Origin: Ancylobacter sp. IITR112
GTDB lineage: Bacteria; Pseudomonadota; Alphaproteobacteria; Rhizobiales; Xanthobacteraceae
Direction: 5' to 3'
Length of the DNA stretch: 64,000 nucleotides
NCBI RefSeq assembly: GCF_041415945.1
Contig: NZ_JBGCUS010000001.1
Span: 1-64,000, forward strand
Numbering within the stretch: the first letter of the stretch is position 1; every line of letters begins with the position of its first letter. Of the stretch, positions 1 through 9,003 are shown one piece after another. Under the pieces are notes generated by a model. That model made no database searches. It saw nothing but the letters and a program-made list of their open reading frames with translations, and was not told where the DNA came from. The position numbers and the translations under genes were made by a program.

Positions 1-658
1 GCTTGCCGTGCTCGCGCGTCGACTGGAGGAAAGGCTCGCGGATCCAGATCAGATCGTCGGGTGTCTGCCGGTCGAGGGCGATGCCGGGCCGGATTCCGGC
101 GTGGCAGAAGAAATAATCGCCGATCGTCGTGCTGGCCGGAAGCTGGCGCAGAAAGGCGAGATGTGCCGGGGGAAGCGCTGCAAGGGTCGCTTCGCGCAGC
201 CGCGTATCGGCATCGGGCCCGGTGAAGTCGCGGGCCGAGACGCCATAGGAAAACAGCGTTTCCGCCCCGCCCATCCGCAGCCAAGGCTCCCAGGCGGCGT
301 CCCCGGCGAGGGCGGCGAGAAAGGTCGCTTCATGGTTGCCCATAAGGCACGTACAGGAATCCTCGGCAGCGGCAGCGGCAGCGGCAGCGGCAGCGGCGTG
401 GCGGTCGGCGAGATGCGCGACCACGCCGGCGCTGTCCTCGCCACGGTCGATATAGTCGCCGAGGAAAACCAGATGGCATGCGCCTGCATGGCCGGCCCGG
501 TCGGCGTCGATGGCGGCGAGCAGGGCGGTGAGCAGATCGCGCCGCCCGTGAATGTCGCCGATGGCGTAGACGCGCGCACCCTCGGGGACAAGAGCCGAGC
601 TGCGCCGGGGTGAGGCCGCGCGGAAGCGGGAGAAGAGCATGCCGAGCTTTGAACTCAT
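1..658 (-). CDS. Metallophosphoesterase (serine/threonine phosphatase-like), C-terminus cut by window edge
   Basis: Calcineurin-like phosphoesterase, probably a protein phosphatase or a di-adenosine tetraphosphatase-type enzyme. Read from ATG at 658, the metal-binding motifs appear in the usual order: GDIHGR (about residues 34-39), GDYIDRG (67-73) and GNHE (107-110), then an HAG-containing segment. The frame runs off the left edge without a stop. Eleven alanines in a row (residues 88-98), encoded by a hexanucleotide GGCAGC repeat at about 364-397, lie between the second and third motifs, where relatives normally have a short variable loop. A second ATG at 640 is a possible start. It follows the envelope genes on the same strand. 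Confidence 0.85.
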   Translation of the reverse strand, partial: MSSKLGMLFSRFRAASPRRSSALVPEGARVYAIGDIHGRRDLLTALLAAIDADRAGHAGACHLVFLGDYIDRGEDSAGVVAHLADRHAAAAAAAAAAAEDSCTCLMGNHEATFLAALAGDAAWEPWLRMGGAETLFSYGVSARDFTGPDADTRLREATLAALPPAHLAFLRQLPASTTIGDYFFCHAGIRPGIALDRQTPDDLIWIREPFLQSTREHGK

Positions 659-675
659 GAGGCCGTCGGGAGGCC

Positions 676-731
676 GGCCGGCGCGCGACACCGTAACAGC
701 ACCGGGCAGCCACACAAGCGTCGCGCCGGCC
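676..731 (-). terminator. GC-rich stem-loop between the beta-barrel and phosphatase genes
   Basis: Arms at 676-689 and 720-731 are complementary apart from a two-base bulge, with a loop of about 30 nt. It sits downstream of the beta-barrel gene and just upstream of the phosphatase gene. There is no T-run, so it may be an attenuator or mRNA-stabilising hairpin rather than a terminator. Confidence 0.3.
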
Positions 732-745
732 GCGGTCGGGCGGCG

Positions 746-2032
746 TCAGTAAGCGAACGTGACGCCCGCGAGAACAAGGTTGCGGATGTAATTCTCGGCG
801 CCGTTGATGTTGTTGAAATTGGTGTCGAAGTCCGTATAGGAGTAATTGATCTTGGCTGTGGCGAAGCGGTTGATCGAATAGCGCAGTTCCGCGCCGATTT
901 CATATTGGTTGTCGACGCGCGGAAACTCGTCATAGTCCTGGTTGAGATAGTCGATCCAGCCGGAAATGACGATGTTGCGGCGGAACTCATAGTCAAGCCG
1001 CACGCTGGCGGTGGAGCTCACCACCGCCGAGCCGGTGAAGCCGGCAAATTCATAATTCGAGGTGATCACCTGCTGGCCGGCGGTGAAGGTCGCGGTCAGC
1101 AGCGGTGACAGGAACCATTGCAGGTTTGCGCCGAAGGTCAGGCCGGAACTGCCGGAGAGATAGCCACTGTCCGAGGTCCAGTCGTAATAGCCGATGAACG
1201 CCTCGCCGCGCGTCAGCCGCGAGGGCTCGATCTTGAGGCCGGTGATGACCTTGTACTCATAGGCGTTGTAGTCGGAATCCTGCATGTCGAACCAGTGATA
1301 GGATCCGCCGACGAACACGCTGGTGAGCGGGCTCAGCTCATAGCCGACACGCCCGGCAAACTTGTAGTCGCTGCCGTCGCGGTAGGACTGGTCGGACGGC
1401 GCGCCATTCAGCCAGTCGTCATAGTCGCGGTAGCGGAAGTCGAAACCGCCGGTGGTCCACAGGCGGTTGAACTGCTTGTCGAAGCTGGCGCCCGCCGTCA
1501 CCTGCTCGTAGGGCAGCGGGTCGCCGAGATTGTTCACATTGGTCTCGTCGTCGCCCGGCAATTCGTTGAGATGGGCGTAGCGCGCATAGCCGCCAATGGT
1601 GAAATCGCTGGTGACATCAATGCGGCCGCGCGCGCCGGCGGCGTAGTTCTCATAGTCCGCATTGCTGTAGCGCGCGTAGCTCGTACTCTCGAAATAGCCG
1701 TCGACGGCGAGGAAGTGGCGGGTCCAGTCCGATTGCAGGTCGAAAGCGGGGCGGACGGTGAAGAGCCAGCTTTCCTTCTCGTTACTGTTGGCGGCTGTGA
1801 TGTTGGTGTCGTAGCCGGTTTCCAGCTTCAGCGTCGGAAACAGCACGAAGGAGCCGATCGGCACGCCGAGCGGGAGATAATTGACCGGCTGCCGGTCGAG
1901 AACCGCCGCCCGTGCCGGGTCGACTTCCACCGCCGGACGGTAGCTTGGCGCGACATCGTCCGCGCGTACCGCATGCGACGCGAACAGCGTCATCATGCCG
2001 AGCACCAGTCCAGTGTGAGGGAACCTCATCAT
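746..2032 (-). CDS. Outer-membrane beta-barrel protein
   Basis: Predicted outer-membrane protein of 428 residues, resembling the BBP2-type beta-barrels found beside exopolysaccharide genes. The chosen start (MMRFPHTGLVL) gives a clean signal peptide ending near HAVRA-DD; longer in-frame starts would run into the neighbouring gene. The mature part is rich in alternating aromatic and polar residues (YARYSN, NAYEYK, INYSYTDF), and the chain ends ...LVLAGVTFAY with a terminal aromatic, typical of barrels folded by BamA. It starts 14 nt after the upstream stop, so the two are probably co-transcribed. A role in polysaccharide export is inferred only from its neighbours. Confidence 0.75.
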   Translation of the reverse strand: MMRFPHTGLVLGMMTLFASHAVRADDVAPSYRPAVEVDPARAAVLDRQPVNYLPLGVPIGSFVLFPTLKLETGYDTNITAANSNEKESWLFTVRPAFDLQSDWTRHFLAVDGYFESTSYARYSNADYENYAAGARGRIDVTSDFTIGGYARYAHLNELPGDDETNVNNLGDPLPYEQVTAGASFDKQFNRLWTTGGFDFRYRDYDDWLNGAPSDQSYRDGSDYKFAGRVGYELSPLTSVFVGGSYHWFDMQDSDYNAYEYKVITGLKIEPSRLTRGEAFIGYYDWTSDSGYLSGSSGLTFGANLQWFLSPLLTATFTAGQQVITSNYEFAGFTGSAVVSSTASVRLDYEFRRNIVISGWIDYLNQDYDEFPRVDNQYEIGAELRYSINRFATAKINYSYTDFDTNFNNINGAENYIRNLVLAGVTFAY

Positions 2033-2045
2033 GAGCGCGCTGTCC

Positions 2046-2651
2046 TCATGATGGGCTCGGCGGCTCTTGCGGGGTGTCGGTCTGCCCGGGCGTCGGCGCG
2101 TCGGTTCCGGACGCACCGGCCGCGCTGCGCGGGGTTCCGGCAGCGGCCGCCTCGAAGGAGGCCGTCAGTACCGTCGCCATCTGGCTTGAAAGGCCGCCCT
2201 GCGCGGTCGGCTGCGCGGTCGCGCTCTCCACCGTGGCCTGGACAGTGCTGGCGGCCGAGCTGCGCCCGTCGCCCTTCAGCGCGGCATAGGCCTGGCCAAG
2301 CCCGGTGCCGAGCACGGCGACGACGCCCGCATTGCCGGCAGCGCCGGCCTCGACGGCGGCGGCAATGATCGCCGCCGCGATGGCGGCCACCTGCGCGTCG
2401 GACGCCGCACCCTCTGTCAGCCACTGCAGCGCCAGCGCCTTTTGCGGGCCACTCAGCGAGGAATTCATGATGGCGGCGACTTGCTCGGCCGGGCTGCCTG
2501 TCGCTTCCGCTTCCACAACTACGGTTAGCGCCGCCTGCTCCCCGGCGGATAGCGCGGCGCGGGCGTCTGTGGCCGTGACGAGGCCCACTGCCGGCAAACA
2601 ACCCGCCAGTGCCGCGATCACCACAAGAACGCGCGCCGAATTGCCGATCAT
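2046..2651 (-). CDS. Exported Ala-rich protein of unknown function
   Basis: A 201-residue protein I do not recognise. It begins with a signal peptide (hydrophobic residues about 7-25, cleavage probably near DARA-AL). The middle is helical, alanine- and valine-rich (AAIAAAIIAAAVEAG), and the tail is low-complexity and Pro/Thr/Ser-rich (APTPGQTDTPQEPPSPS). It lies directly upstream of the beta-barrel gene on the same strand, suggesting a periplasmic partner in the same envelope operon. Codon use matches its neighbours, so it looks like a real gene. Confidence 0.6.
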   Translation of the reverse strand: MIGNSARVLVVIAALAGCLPAVGLVTATDARAALSAGEQAALTVVVEAEATGSPAEQVAAIMNSSLSGPQKALALQWLTEGAASDAQVAAIAAAIIAAAVEAGAAGNAGVVAVLGTGLGQAYAALKGDGRSSAASTVQATVESATAQPTAQGGLSSQMATVLTASFEAAAAGTPRSAAGASGTDAPTPGQTDTPQEPPSPS

Positions 2652-2801
2652 ATCCGTCGATCCCGAAGCCCATGGCGATGCTACCAGAAGGCGTGCTGCA
2701 CTGCCACCGGCGCGCGGGCGAAATGGGGGTCTTCCAATTTATTTTATAGGCAAGCAAAGGAGTTCCCTACCGTCATCCGCAGCCGCACCGCAGCGAAGGT
2801 A

Positions 2802-3458
2802 TCAAGGTGGGCTCTCTTGCAGGGCCTCCGTTATCAGCCGGCGCTGGGGCGCGGGGAGCGTGCCGAGCAATTGCTGCCAGAAGGGCTGGAACGGGTCCGG
2901 ATGGCGCTGAAGCACAGCCACCTCGTAGAGGAAATCCCTCTGACGGTCGGCGGGTGCGAAAATCCAGCGCCGCGCCAGAAACCGGGTTCGGCGCAGCATG
3001 TCGCTATATTCATAGGGTCCGGTGAGGCGGGAAAGCTCCCACGCCGCCATCGCGGTCGGGCGCAGGGCGAGGTCCGGCCATGTCAGCTCCGCCAGGTCCA
3101 TCCATGAGGCGGAGCGCACCGGATCGACCGCCAGCACGGCGGTGAGTTCCTGAAGTCCGTCCGGCGGGGCAGGGCTGAGGCTGCGCCCGAGGCTGAAATA
3201 AAGCAGCCTTGCCCTGTCGCGCAGGCCCCATTCGTCCAGCCAGGGCGTCAGCCCCGCGCGCGCAGGAGCCGTGGCCCCGGCGGGAGCGCCGAGCGCCGCC
3301 GCGGCGGCGTCGCGCTCCATGTTCCATTCGATGGCGCCGAGCCGGGCAAAGGCGAGACCCTTGAGCATGACCCCGCCCGCGAGAGCGATCAGCACCAGCG
3401 AGAACGCCGCCTGCCGCGCGCGGCCCCCGCCCTGGTGCCGCGTCGCTTCAGCCGACAT
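2802..3458 (-). CDS. Membrane-anchored protein of the exopolysaccharide cluster
   Basis: About 218 residues from ATG 3458, which overlaps the end of the autokinase gene by 11 nt (the ATG lies inside the last TAT-GTC codons); a longer in-frame start at 3503 would overlap it by 56 nt. One transmembrane helix is seen near the N-terminus (AFSLVLIALAGGVMLKGLAFA); the rest is predicted soluble and helical, with W/L/R-rich segments resembling the small TPR-like membrane proteins of polysaccharide loci. No enzyme motif was found. The overlap implies translational coupling with the kinase. Function unknown. Confidence 0.65.
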   Translation of the reverse strand: MSAEATRHQGGGRARQAAFSLVLIALAGGVMLKGLAFARLGAIEWNMERDAAAAALGAPAGATAPARAGLTPWLDEWGLRDRARLLYFSLGRSLSPAPPDGLQELTAVLAVDPVRSASWMDLAELTWPDLALRPTAMAAWELSRLTGPYEYSDMLRRTRFLARRWIFAPADRQRDFLYEVAVLQRHPDPFQPFWQQLLGTLPAPQRRLITEALQESPP

Positions 3459-5670
3459 AGTATTTCTTGTAATAGGCCGAGGAGTGATAGGAGTAGCGGC
3501 CATATTTAGGCGCGCCGCGCAGGTCGATCATGTTGAGCGCAACGCCGCAGATCTTCCGCTCGCCCGGGATACGCTCGATCGCGTGCCGCACGAATTCCCG
3601 CGCCGTGCTGTTCCAGCGGACGACGAACAGCACCTTGTCCGCCACAGGCGCCAGAATGGCGGCGTCCACCACCGGACCGATGGGCGGGGCATCCATCACC
3701 ACCAGGTCGAAACTCTGCCGCAACTGCTCGACCAGGTGCTGCATGCGCGCCGAGCCCAAAAGGTCCGGCGGGTTCTGCGACGTGCCGCCGGCGCCCAGCA
3801 CATAGATGCCGGAGGGAGCATGGCGGTGCAGCAAGCCTTCCGAAGCGACGGTTTGCGCCAGCCATTCCACCAGGCCCGGCTGGTTGCGCAGGCCGAATTG
3901 CTCGGTGATGGAGGGGCGACGCAGGTCGCAGTCAATCAGCACCACCCGCTTGCCGGAGCTGGCGGCGGAAGCGGCAATGGCGAGCGCGATCGAGGTTTTG
4001 CCTTCCGACGGAGAGGCGGAGGTCACCTCGACGACGCGGGGCGGGCTGTCCACATCCGACATCTGTATCCCGGCCCGCAGGCTGCGGATGGATTCGCTGA
4101 AACGCGAAAGCGGCTTGGCCGCGAGAAAGTCGAGCACGGGGATCGCGGCCGCGGCCTTCTCGGCCTCGGCGAAGTTGACCCATTCGACCGAGCTGAGCAC
4201 CGGCAGGCCGGTGGCCTCCTCCAGTTGGCGCGGGCTGCTGAAGCCGGCATTGAACAGATCGAGCAGCGCGGCCAGGCCGATGCCGAGCACCAGCCCCAGC
4301 GCCGTGCCGGCGGCGAGGAACAGCGTTTTCTTCGGGAAGGAAGGGCTTCCCGAGGGCAGCGCTGGCGTGATGATCCGCGCGTCGCGAATGTCCATTTCCG
4401 ATTGCTCGGACGTGACCTTGGACTGGTTGAGGAAGGTCTCGTAGAGCGTGCGGTTGGCGGCCGCGTCGCGCTCCAGCTCGCGCAGCTTCACCGCGAGGGC
4501 GTTGTCGCTGGTGTTCTGGCCGGAGGCGGCGGCGACATTGGCCGCCATGGCCGTCGCCCGGGTGCGGGCCACGTCGTAATCGTTTTCGAGATTGGCGACG
4601 ATACGGTTGATCTCGGCCGAAATCTGCCGCTCGATTTCCCGCCTCTCGGCGCGGACATTGACCACCATGGGGTGGCGCTCGCCATAGCGGGTGACGAGGT
4701 CGGCCTCGCGCCCGCTCACCTCGGCGAGCCGGCTGCGCAGATTCGTCACCACGCCGGAGCGGATCACATCGGGAAGGGTGGCGAGATTGCCGCCTTCGTC
4801 GAGGATTTTCTTGGCCTGTTCGTATTTGGCCTGCTTCTCCGCCGCCTCGGTCTCCACCTGAACGAGTTCGGCGCTGATTTCGGAGAGCTGCTGCTCATTG
4901 AGCGATCGGGCGCCGACCGAAATGAGATTGTGCTCGGTGCGAAACTGCGACACCGCCTCTTCCGAGTGTCGCAGCGCCTCGCGCAGTCGCTGCAGCCGGT
5001 CGTTCAGCCAGTCAGAGGCGCGGCGGGCGGCATCGAAGCGGGTTTCCAACTGATCGACGATGAAGGCGTCGGCGACGGCATTGGCCAGCCGTGCCGCGCG
5101 GCCGGGATCGGTCGAGGTGACGGACACCTGAAGGATGTAGGAGCGGCCCACGCGCTCCACCAGCAGCGCGCCGCGCAGCCGGTAGATGGACGCGCGGATA
5201 TCGTCGGGAATGGCGGCGGCGCCGGGCTCGGGCGGCTGTTCCTGCTCCGCCGACTCCCCGCTCCCGCCGAACAGGCCCGAGAGCAGCGTCCTCCAGGAAC
5301 GCCTCGGCGCATTGCTGCCGAATTCCGGATCGGCGACCAGATTCTCCTTCTCCACCACCCGCCGCAGCAGGTTGAGCGATTCGATGATGGAGATCTGGTT
5401 CTCGATGTTCGAGCTCGCGGCCAGCGAGGCGGCATCCACACCGCTGAGCTGGTTGCCGAGCACGGCGCGCGAGGAGGGATCGAGCAGGATTTCGGCGGTG
5501 CTGGTGTAGCGCGGGGTCAGAAGGAAAGCGCTGCCGAGCGTCAGCGCCATGGTCAGCAGGGCGACGAAACCGATCAGCAGGCGGCGACGGAGGAGGAAGT
5601 CGACGATCTGATGCAGGTCGATGCGATCATCGTCCTCCGCCGCCGGCGCTCGGGTAATCTGTCCGTGCAT
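3448..5670 (-). CDS. Polysaccharide co-polymerase / tyrosine autokinase (Wzc/GumC type)
   Basis: Inner-membrane protein of 740 residues that controls exopolysaccharide chain length and is autophosphorylated on tyrosines. Domains in order: N-terminal transmembrane helix (about 33-52), Wzz-like periplasmic region with long coiled coils (about 200-410), second transmembrane helix (about 448-472), and a cytoplasmic BY-kinase with Walker A SASPSEGKTS (551-560), Walker A' VVLIDCDLRRP (576-586) and Walker B LVVMDAPP (656-663). The C-terminus carries a tyrosine cluster (YGRYSYHSSAYYKKYY), the expected phosphorylation tail. Length is typical of the fused proteobacterial form. It is the first gene of the minus-strand envelope cluster. 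Confidence 0.93.
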   Translation of the reverse strand: MHGQITRAPAAEDDDRIDLHQIVDFLLRRRLLIGFVALLTMALTLGSAFLLTPRYTSTAEILLDPSSRAVLGNQLSGVDAASLAASSNIENQISIIESLNLLRRVVEKENLVADPEFGSNAPRRSWRTLLSGLFGGSGESAEQEQPPEPGAAAIPDDIRASIYRLRGALLVERVGRSYILQVSVTSTDPGRAARLANAVADAFIVDQLETRFDAARRASDWLNDRLQRLREALRHSEEAVSQFRTEHNLISVGARSLNEQQLSEISAELVQVETEAAEKQAKYEQAKKILDEGGNLATLPDVIRSGVVTNLRSRLAEVSGREADLVTRYGERHPMVVNVRAERREIERQISAEINRIVANLENDYDVARTRATAMAANVAAASGQNTSDNALAVKLRELERDAAANRTLYETFLNQSKVTSEQSEMDIRDARIITPALPSGSPSFPKKTLFLAAGTALGLVLGIGLAALLDLFNAGFSSPRQLEEATGLPVLSSVEWVNFAEAEKAAAAIPVLDFLAAKPLSRFSESIRSLRAGIQMSDVDSPPRVVEVTSASPSEGKTSIALAIAASAASSGKRVVLIDCDLRRPSITEQFGLRNQPGLVEWLAQTVASEGLLHRHAPSGIYVLGAGGTSQNPPDLLGSARMQHLVEQLRQSFDLVVMDAPPIGPVVDAAILAPVADKVLFVVRWNSTAREFVRHAIERIPGERKICGVALNMIDLRGAPKYGRYSYHSSAYYKKYYVG

Positions 5671-6130
5671 GAAGCCTCATCCCGCGACCGCCGAAAATGC
5701 AGAACCGCGCGGCGCCGTCCTGACCGGCCCCGCGTCCCGATGCTCCCATTGTGCAACCAGTATATGAAACCGGGGGCGGATGCCTAGAGCATGCCGATCC
5801 GCCTGACCCTGCAAGATGGGGAATAAGGCGTTCGATCAGTTGGAGTTAGGGCGCTGCTCCATCGGGTCGGTCAAACCGAGGGGCTGGCGCTGGGCAGAGG
5901 CGCGTCCGATCCTCATCGCGCCGCGACATCAGGCGAGCGCGCTGTTGATCGCGCCGTTTGCCGGCGGCCCGGGCGAGGCGGCGAGGCTCGCTTCCCGCCG
6001 CCGGCTCATCTGTCGATGTTAAATTTAGTACAGTTATAATCTGATATTATATTTGCAATTGAGCTGCGTTGCTGTGGAATTGCGTCTGTCACCTGCCTAT
6101 TGTCGCCCCGATCGAACAGAAGAGAGACGG
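5671..6130. other. Intergenic region between the autokinase and hmuT
   Basis: About 460 bases without a credible gene; this is the divergent promoter region for the envelope cluster and hmuTUV. It starts a CTAGAGC sequence at about 5784, resembling the ends of the intergenic palindromes at 13.2 and 15.6 kb, but I cannot pair it convincingly. An AT-rich stretch at about 6018-6062 stands out from the GC-rich surroundings and is the likely hmuTUV promoter/iron-control region. No clear Fur, Irr or RirA box could be fixed by eye. Confidence 0.5.
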
Positions 6131-7081
6131 ATGATGGTTCGGCATGTGTCGATTCCGGCGGCCCTGGTCGCGCTCCTGCTGCTTGTCGCGGCGCATGTCG
6201 GGGCGGTGCGCCCTGCCCATGCTGCGTCTGCGCCGTCGCCGCAGCGCATCCTGGCGATTGGCGGGGCCGTCACCGAGACGCTTTACGCGCTGGGGCTTGA
6301 GGATCGGGTGGTCGCCGTCGACACGTCGAGCACCTATCCGCCGCGCGCGCTCGCGGAGAAGCCGAATGTCGGCTATCTGCGGGCGCTGTCGCCCGAAGGC
6401 GTGCTGTCCGTCGGGCCGGACCTCATCATCGCGCTCGACGGCGCCGGCCCGCCGGATGCGGTGAAGGTGCTCAAGAGCGCCGCCATCCCCTTCGAGACGC
6501 TGCCCGAGGCGCGGGACGAAGCGGGGGTGCTGGCCTCCATCCGGCGCATCGCGGAACTGGCGGGAGTGCCCGAGCGTGGGGAGGTGCTGGCGCGTGAGGT
6601 GGCGGCGGATTTCGCCGCCCTGAGCGCGCTCCGCGCCCGTATCACCGCGCCGCGCAGCGCCGTCTTCGTCCTCTCGGCCTCCGGCGCGGCCCCCGTCGTC
6701 GGCGGGGCCGGCACCGGCGCGCAGGCGATGTTCGACCTCGCCGGCGTCACCAACGCCATGGCCGGCCTCAAGGGCTACAAGCCGGCGGTGGGCGAGGCGG
6801 TGCTGGGGGCCGACCCCTATGCCATCGTGCTGATGAAGGACCAGAACCATTCCGTCTCCGACGAGGCGGTGAGGGCGATGCCCGCCTTCGCCGGCACCTC
6901 GGCGATCCAGGCCGGCCGTCTCTACCGCATGGATGGCGGCTATCTCCTGAGCTTCGGGCCGCGCACGCCGCAGGCGGCACGCGATCTCGCCGCGCTGCTC
7001 TATCCCGAGCTGGCCCTGCCGCCGCTGCCGGCGCATGCCGCCAACGCGGCCGCCACGCCGCGCCCGCCCGCCACGCCGTGA
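6131..7081 (+). CDS. hmuT: Heme ABC transporter, periplasmic heme-binding protein HmuT
   Basis: Periplasmic binding protein (316 residues) that takes heme from the outer-membrane receptor and passes it to HmuUV. The start at 6131 (MMVRHVSIP) follows a purine-rich GAAGAGAGAC; it gives a signal peptide ending near AHAA-SAP, which the longer reading does not. It has the family opening QRILAIGGAVTETLYALG and the later segments VGYLRALSPEGVLSVGPDLII and ...GPRTPQAARDLAALLYP. The Pro/Ala-rich C-terminal tail is unusually long. Its stop overlaps the GTG of hmuU, so translation is coupled. The identity is supported by the complete heme-uptake context. Confidence 0.92.
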   Translation: MMVRHVSIPAALVALLLLVAAHVGAVRPAHAASAPSPQRILAIGGAVTETLYALGLEDRVVAVDTSSTYPPRALAEKPNVGYLRALSPEGVLSVGPDLIIALDGAGPPDAVKVLKSAAIPFETLPEARDEAGVLASIRRIAELAGVPERGEVLAREVAADFAALSALRARITAPRSAVFVLSASGAAPVVGGAGTGAQAMFDLAGVTNAMAGLKGYKPAVGEAVLGADPYAIVLMKDQNHSVSDEAVRAMPAFAGTSAIQAGRLYRMDGGYLLSFGPRTPQAARDLAALLYPELALPPLPAHAANAAATPRPPATP

Positions 7082-8166
7082 GCATGGCCGTCGCGTCCCT
7101 CGCGCCGGTGCGGGCCCCCCGGTCGCGGCGGGCGAGCCTGGCGCTCGCGCTTTGCGCCTCGCTGGTGGTGCTCGCCTGTCTCGCCTCGCTGGCCATCGGC
7201 CCGGTGACGATCGCCCCCGGCCGGATCATCGACATTCTCGTCGCCGCGCTGGCCGGCGAGCGGGCGAGCGGGGCAGCGCTGCGCGAGGCGGTGATCGTGC
7301 TCGATGTGCGCCTGCCGCGCACCTTGCTCGGCCTGCTGGTCGGCGGCGGCATCGCGCTGGCGGGGGCGGTGACGCAGGGGATTTTCCGCAACCCGCTCGC
7401 CGATCCCGGCCTGATCGGCATCTCCAACGGCGCGGCGCTGGCGGCCGCGGCGTGGATCGTCGCCGGCAGCCACCTCGCGCTTTATCTGCCGCCCGCCCTC
7501 GCCGATGTGGGACTGCCGCTGATGGCGTTCGGCGGTGCGCTGATCGGCACGGTGACGCTCTACGCCATCTCCACCCGCGAGGGGCGGACTTCCGTCGTCA
7601 CCATGCTGTTCGCCGGCATCGCCATTGCGGCGCTGGCCGCCGCCGGCACCGGCCTGCTGGTCTTCGCCGCGTCCGACCAGCAATTGCGCGATTTCACCTT
7701 CTGGTCCTTTGGTTCGCTCAGCGGCGCCACCTGGCCGAAAGTGGTGGCGGCGCTGCCTTTCATGGCGCTGCTGGCGCTGATCTGCACCCGGCTCGCCCGC
7801 GCGCTCGACGCGCTGGCGCTGGGCGAGGCGGAGGCGTTCCATGTCGGCATCGACGTGCAGCGGGCGAAATGGCTGGCGATTCTCGGCATCGCCGCCGGGG
7901 CCGGGGCCTCGGTGGCGGTGGCGGGGGTGATCGGCTTTGTCGGCCTCGTGGTTCCCCATCTCATCCGTCTGGTCGTCGGGCCCAGCCATCGGCTGCTGCT
8001 GCCCTGCGCCGCCCTTCTCGGCGGAGCGCTGCTGCTGGGGGCGGATGTGGTGGCGCGCACCGTCGTCAGCCCGGCGGAACTTCCGCTCGGCATCGTCACT
8101 GCCGGCGTCGGCGCGCCGTTCTTCCTCTGGCTGCTGCTGCGCCGCCGCGCCGCGCTGATGGGGTGA
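7078..8166 (+). CDS. hmuU: Heme ABC transporter permease HmuU
   Basis: FecCD-family inner-membrane permease (362 residues, the usual size), with about nine or ten hydrophobic helices. Family signatures include LPRTLLGLLVGGGIALAGAVTQG followed by RNPLADPGLIGIS, and the ATPase-coupling loop with the VPH motif (GFVGLVVPHLIRLVVG). It can start at GTG 7078, overlapping the hmuT stop by four bases, or at ATG 7084; the overlap suggests coupling. It lies between hmuT and hmuV in the standard order. Confidence 0.93.
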   Translation: MSMAVASLAPVRAPRSRRASLALALCASLVVLACLASLAIGPVTIAPGRIIDILVAALAGERASGAALREAVIVLDVRLPRTLLGLLVGGGIALAGAVTQGIFRNPLADPGLIGISNGAALAAAAWIVAGSHLALYLPPALADVGLPLMAFGGALIGTVTLYAISTREGRTSVVTMLFAGIAIAALAAAGTGLLVFAASDQQLRDFTFWSFGSLSGATWPKVVAALPFMALLALICTRLARALDALALGEAEAFHVGIDVQRAKWLAILGIAAGAGASVAVAGVIGFVGLVVPHLIRLVVGPSHRLLLPCAALLGGALLLGADVVARTVVSPAELPLGIVTAGVGAPFFLWLLLRRRAALMG

Positions 8167-8170
8167 GGCG

Positions 8171-8935
8171 ATGTACAGGGCGCAGGGGCTCGTATTCTCC
8201 GCCGGCGGCCGGCGCCTGCTCGACGGCGTCTCGCTCGACATTCGCCCGGGCGGGGTGACGGTGCTGATCGGGCCGAACGGGGCGGGCAAATCCACCGTCT
8301 TCAAGCTGATGGCGGGTGAGCGGGCGCCGCAGCAGGGCCGGGTGACGCTGGACGGCGCCGATCTTCTCAGGCTGAAGCCGGCGCGGCTGGCGCAGTTGCG
8401 GGCGGTGCTGCCGCAGAGCGTCCATGTCGCCTTTCCCTTCACGGTGGCGGAAGTGGTCGGCATCGGGGCTGCCCGCGGGCGGGACCTGCCGGCCCGCATC
8501 GGCCGGGCGCTGGCGCGGGTCGAACTCGCCTCTCTCGCCGGGCAGAATTACGAGCTGCTCTCCGGTGGGGAGAAGCAGCGTGTGCAGTTGGCGCGGGCGC
8601 TGGTGCAGTTGGAGAATGCCCAAGGCGCGGGCTATCTGCTGCTCGACGAGCCGACCGCCAGCCTCGATCTGGGCCAGCAATTGCTGGTGCTGCGGCTGAT
8701 GCGCGATCTCGCGGCCGAGGGCGCCGGCGTTCTCGCCGTGCTGCACGATCTCAACCTCGCCGCCATGGTGGCGGACGAGATCGTCGCGCTCAAGCGGGGC
8801 CGCGTCGCCGCGCGCGGCACGCCGGAGCAGGTGCTGACGCAGGCGTGCATCGCCGACCTCTATGGCGTGGATGTGCGCATCGGCTGGGCGCCGCCGACAC
8901 CCTTCCTGCTGCCCCAGGCCGCCTCTCGGGCATGA
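8171..8935 (+). CDS. hmuV: Heme ABC transporter ATP-binding protein HmuV
   Basis: ATPase of the heme importer (254 residues). Walker A GPNGAGKST at residues 34-42, Q-loop near PQSVHVAFPF, signature LSGGEKQRV at 130-138, Walker B YLLLDEP at 155-161, and the switch histidine in AVLHDLNLA. HmuV-type features include the MAGERAP and HVAFPFTV segments. It begins 4 nt after the hmuU stop and is the last gene of the operon, facing the heme oxygenase gene across a hairpin. Confidence 0.94.
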   Translation: MYRAQGLVFSAGGRRLLDGVSLDIRPGGVTVLIGPNGAGKSTVFKLMAGERAPQQGRVTLDGADLLRLKPARLAQLRAVLPQSVHVAFPFTVAEVVGIGAARGRDLPARIGRALARVELASLAGQNYELLSGGEKQRVQLARALVQLENAQGAGYLLLDEPTASLDLGQQLLVLRLMRDLAAEGAGVLAVLHDLNLAAMVADEIVALKRGRVAARGTPEQVLTQACIADLYGVDVRIGWAPPTPFLLPQAASRA

Positions 8936-8948
8936 ATTGGCGCGCATC

Positions 8949-8977
8949 AAAAAACCCCGCCCGGGGACCGGGCGGGG
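8949..8977 (-). terminator. Rho-independent terminator for the heme oxygenase/receptor unit
   Basis: CCCCGCCC (8955-8962) pairs with GGGCGGGG (8970-8977). Read on the minus strand, the hairpin is followed directly by TTTTTT, so it terminates transcription leaving the heme oxygenase gene (stop at 9004). It lies 20 nt past the hmuV stop, and its stem could also act on the plus strand, though without a T-run there. Confidence 0.85.
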
Positions 8978-9003
8978 CTGGGATGCGGCGGTGCCAGTGA
9001 TGG

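Noticed and set aside
3271..5787. 838-codon open frame on the plus strand
   Set aside because: It is antisense to the well-supported Wzc-type autokinase; the frame is open only because GC-rich codons lack stops, and it has no recognisable domain.
5820..5850. GGAATAA followed by GGAGTT as a fourth ECF promoter
   Set aside because: The spacing is two to three bases off, the second box differs in its last base, and no gene follows at the right distance.
7000..8499. 499-codon minus-strand frame across hmuU/hmuV
   Set aside because: Antisense to the permease and ATPase genes; low-complexity Arg/Gly/Gln composition typical of a shadow frame.
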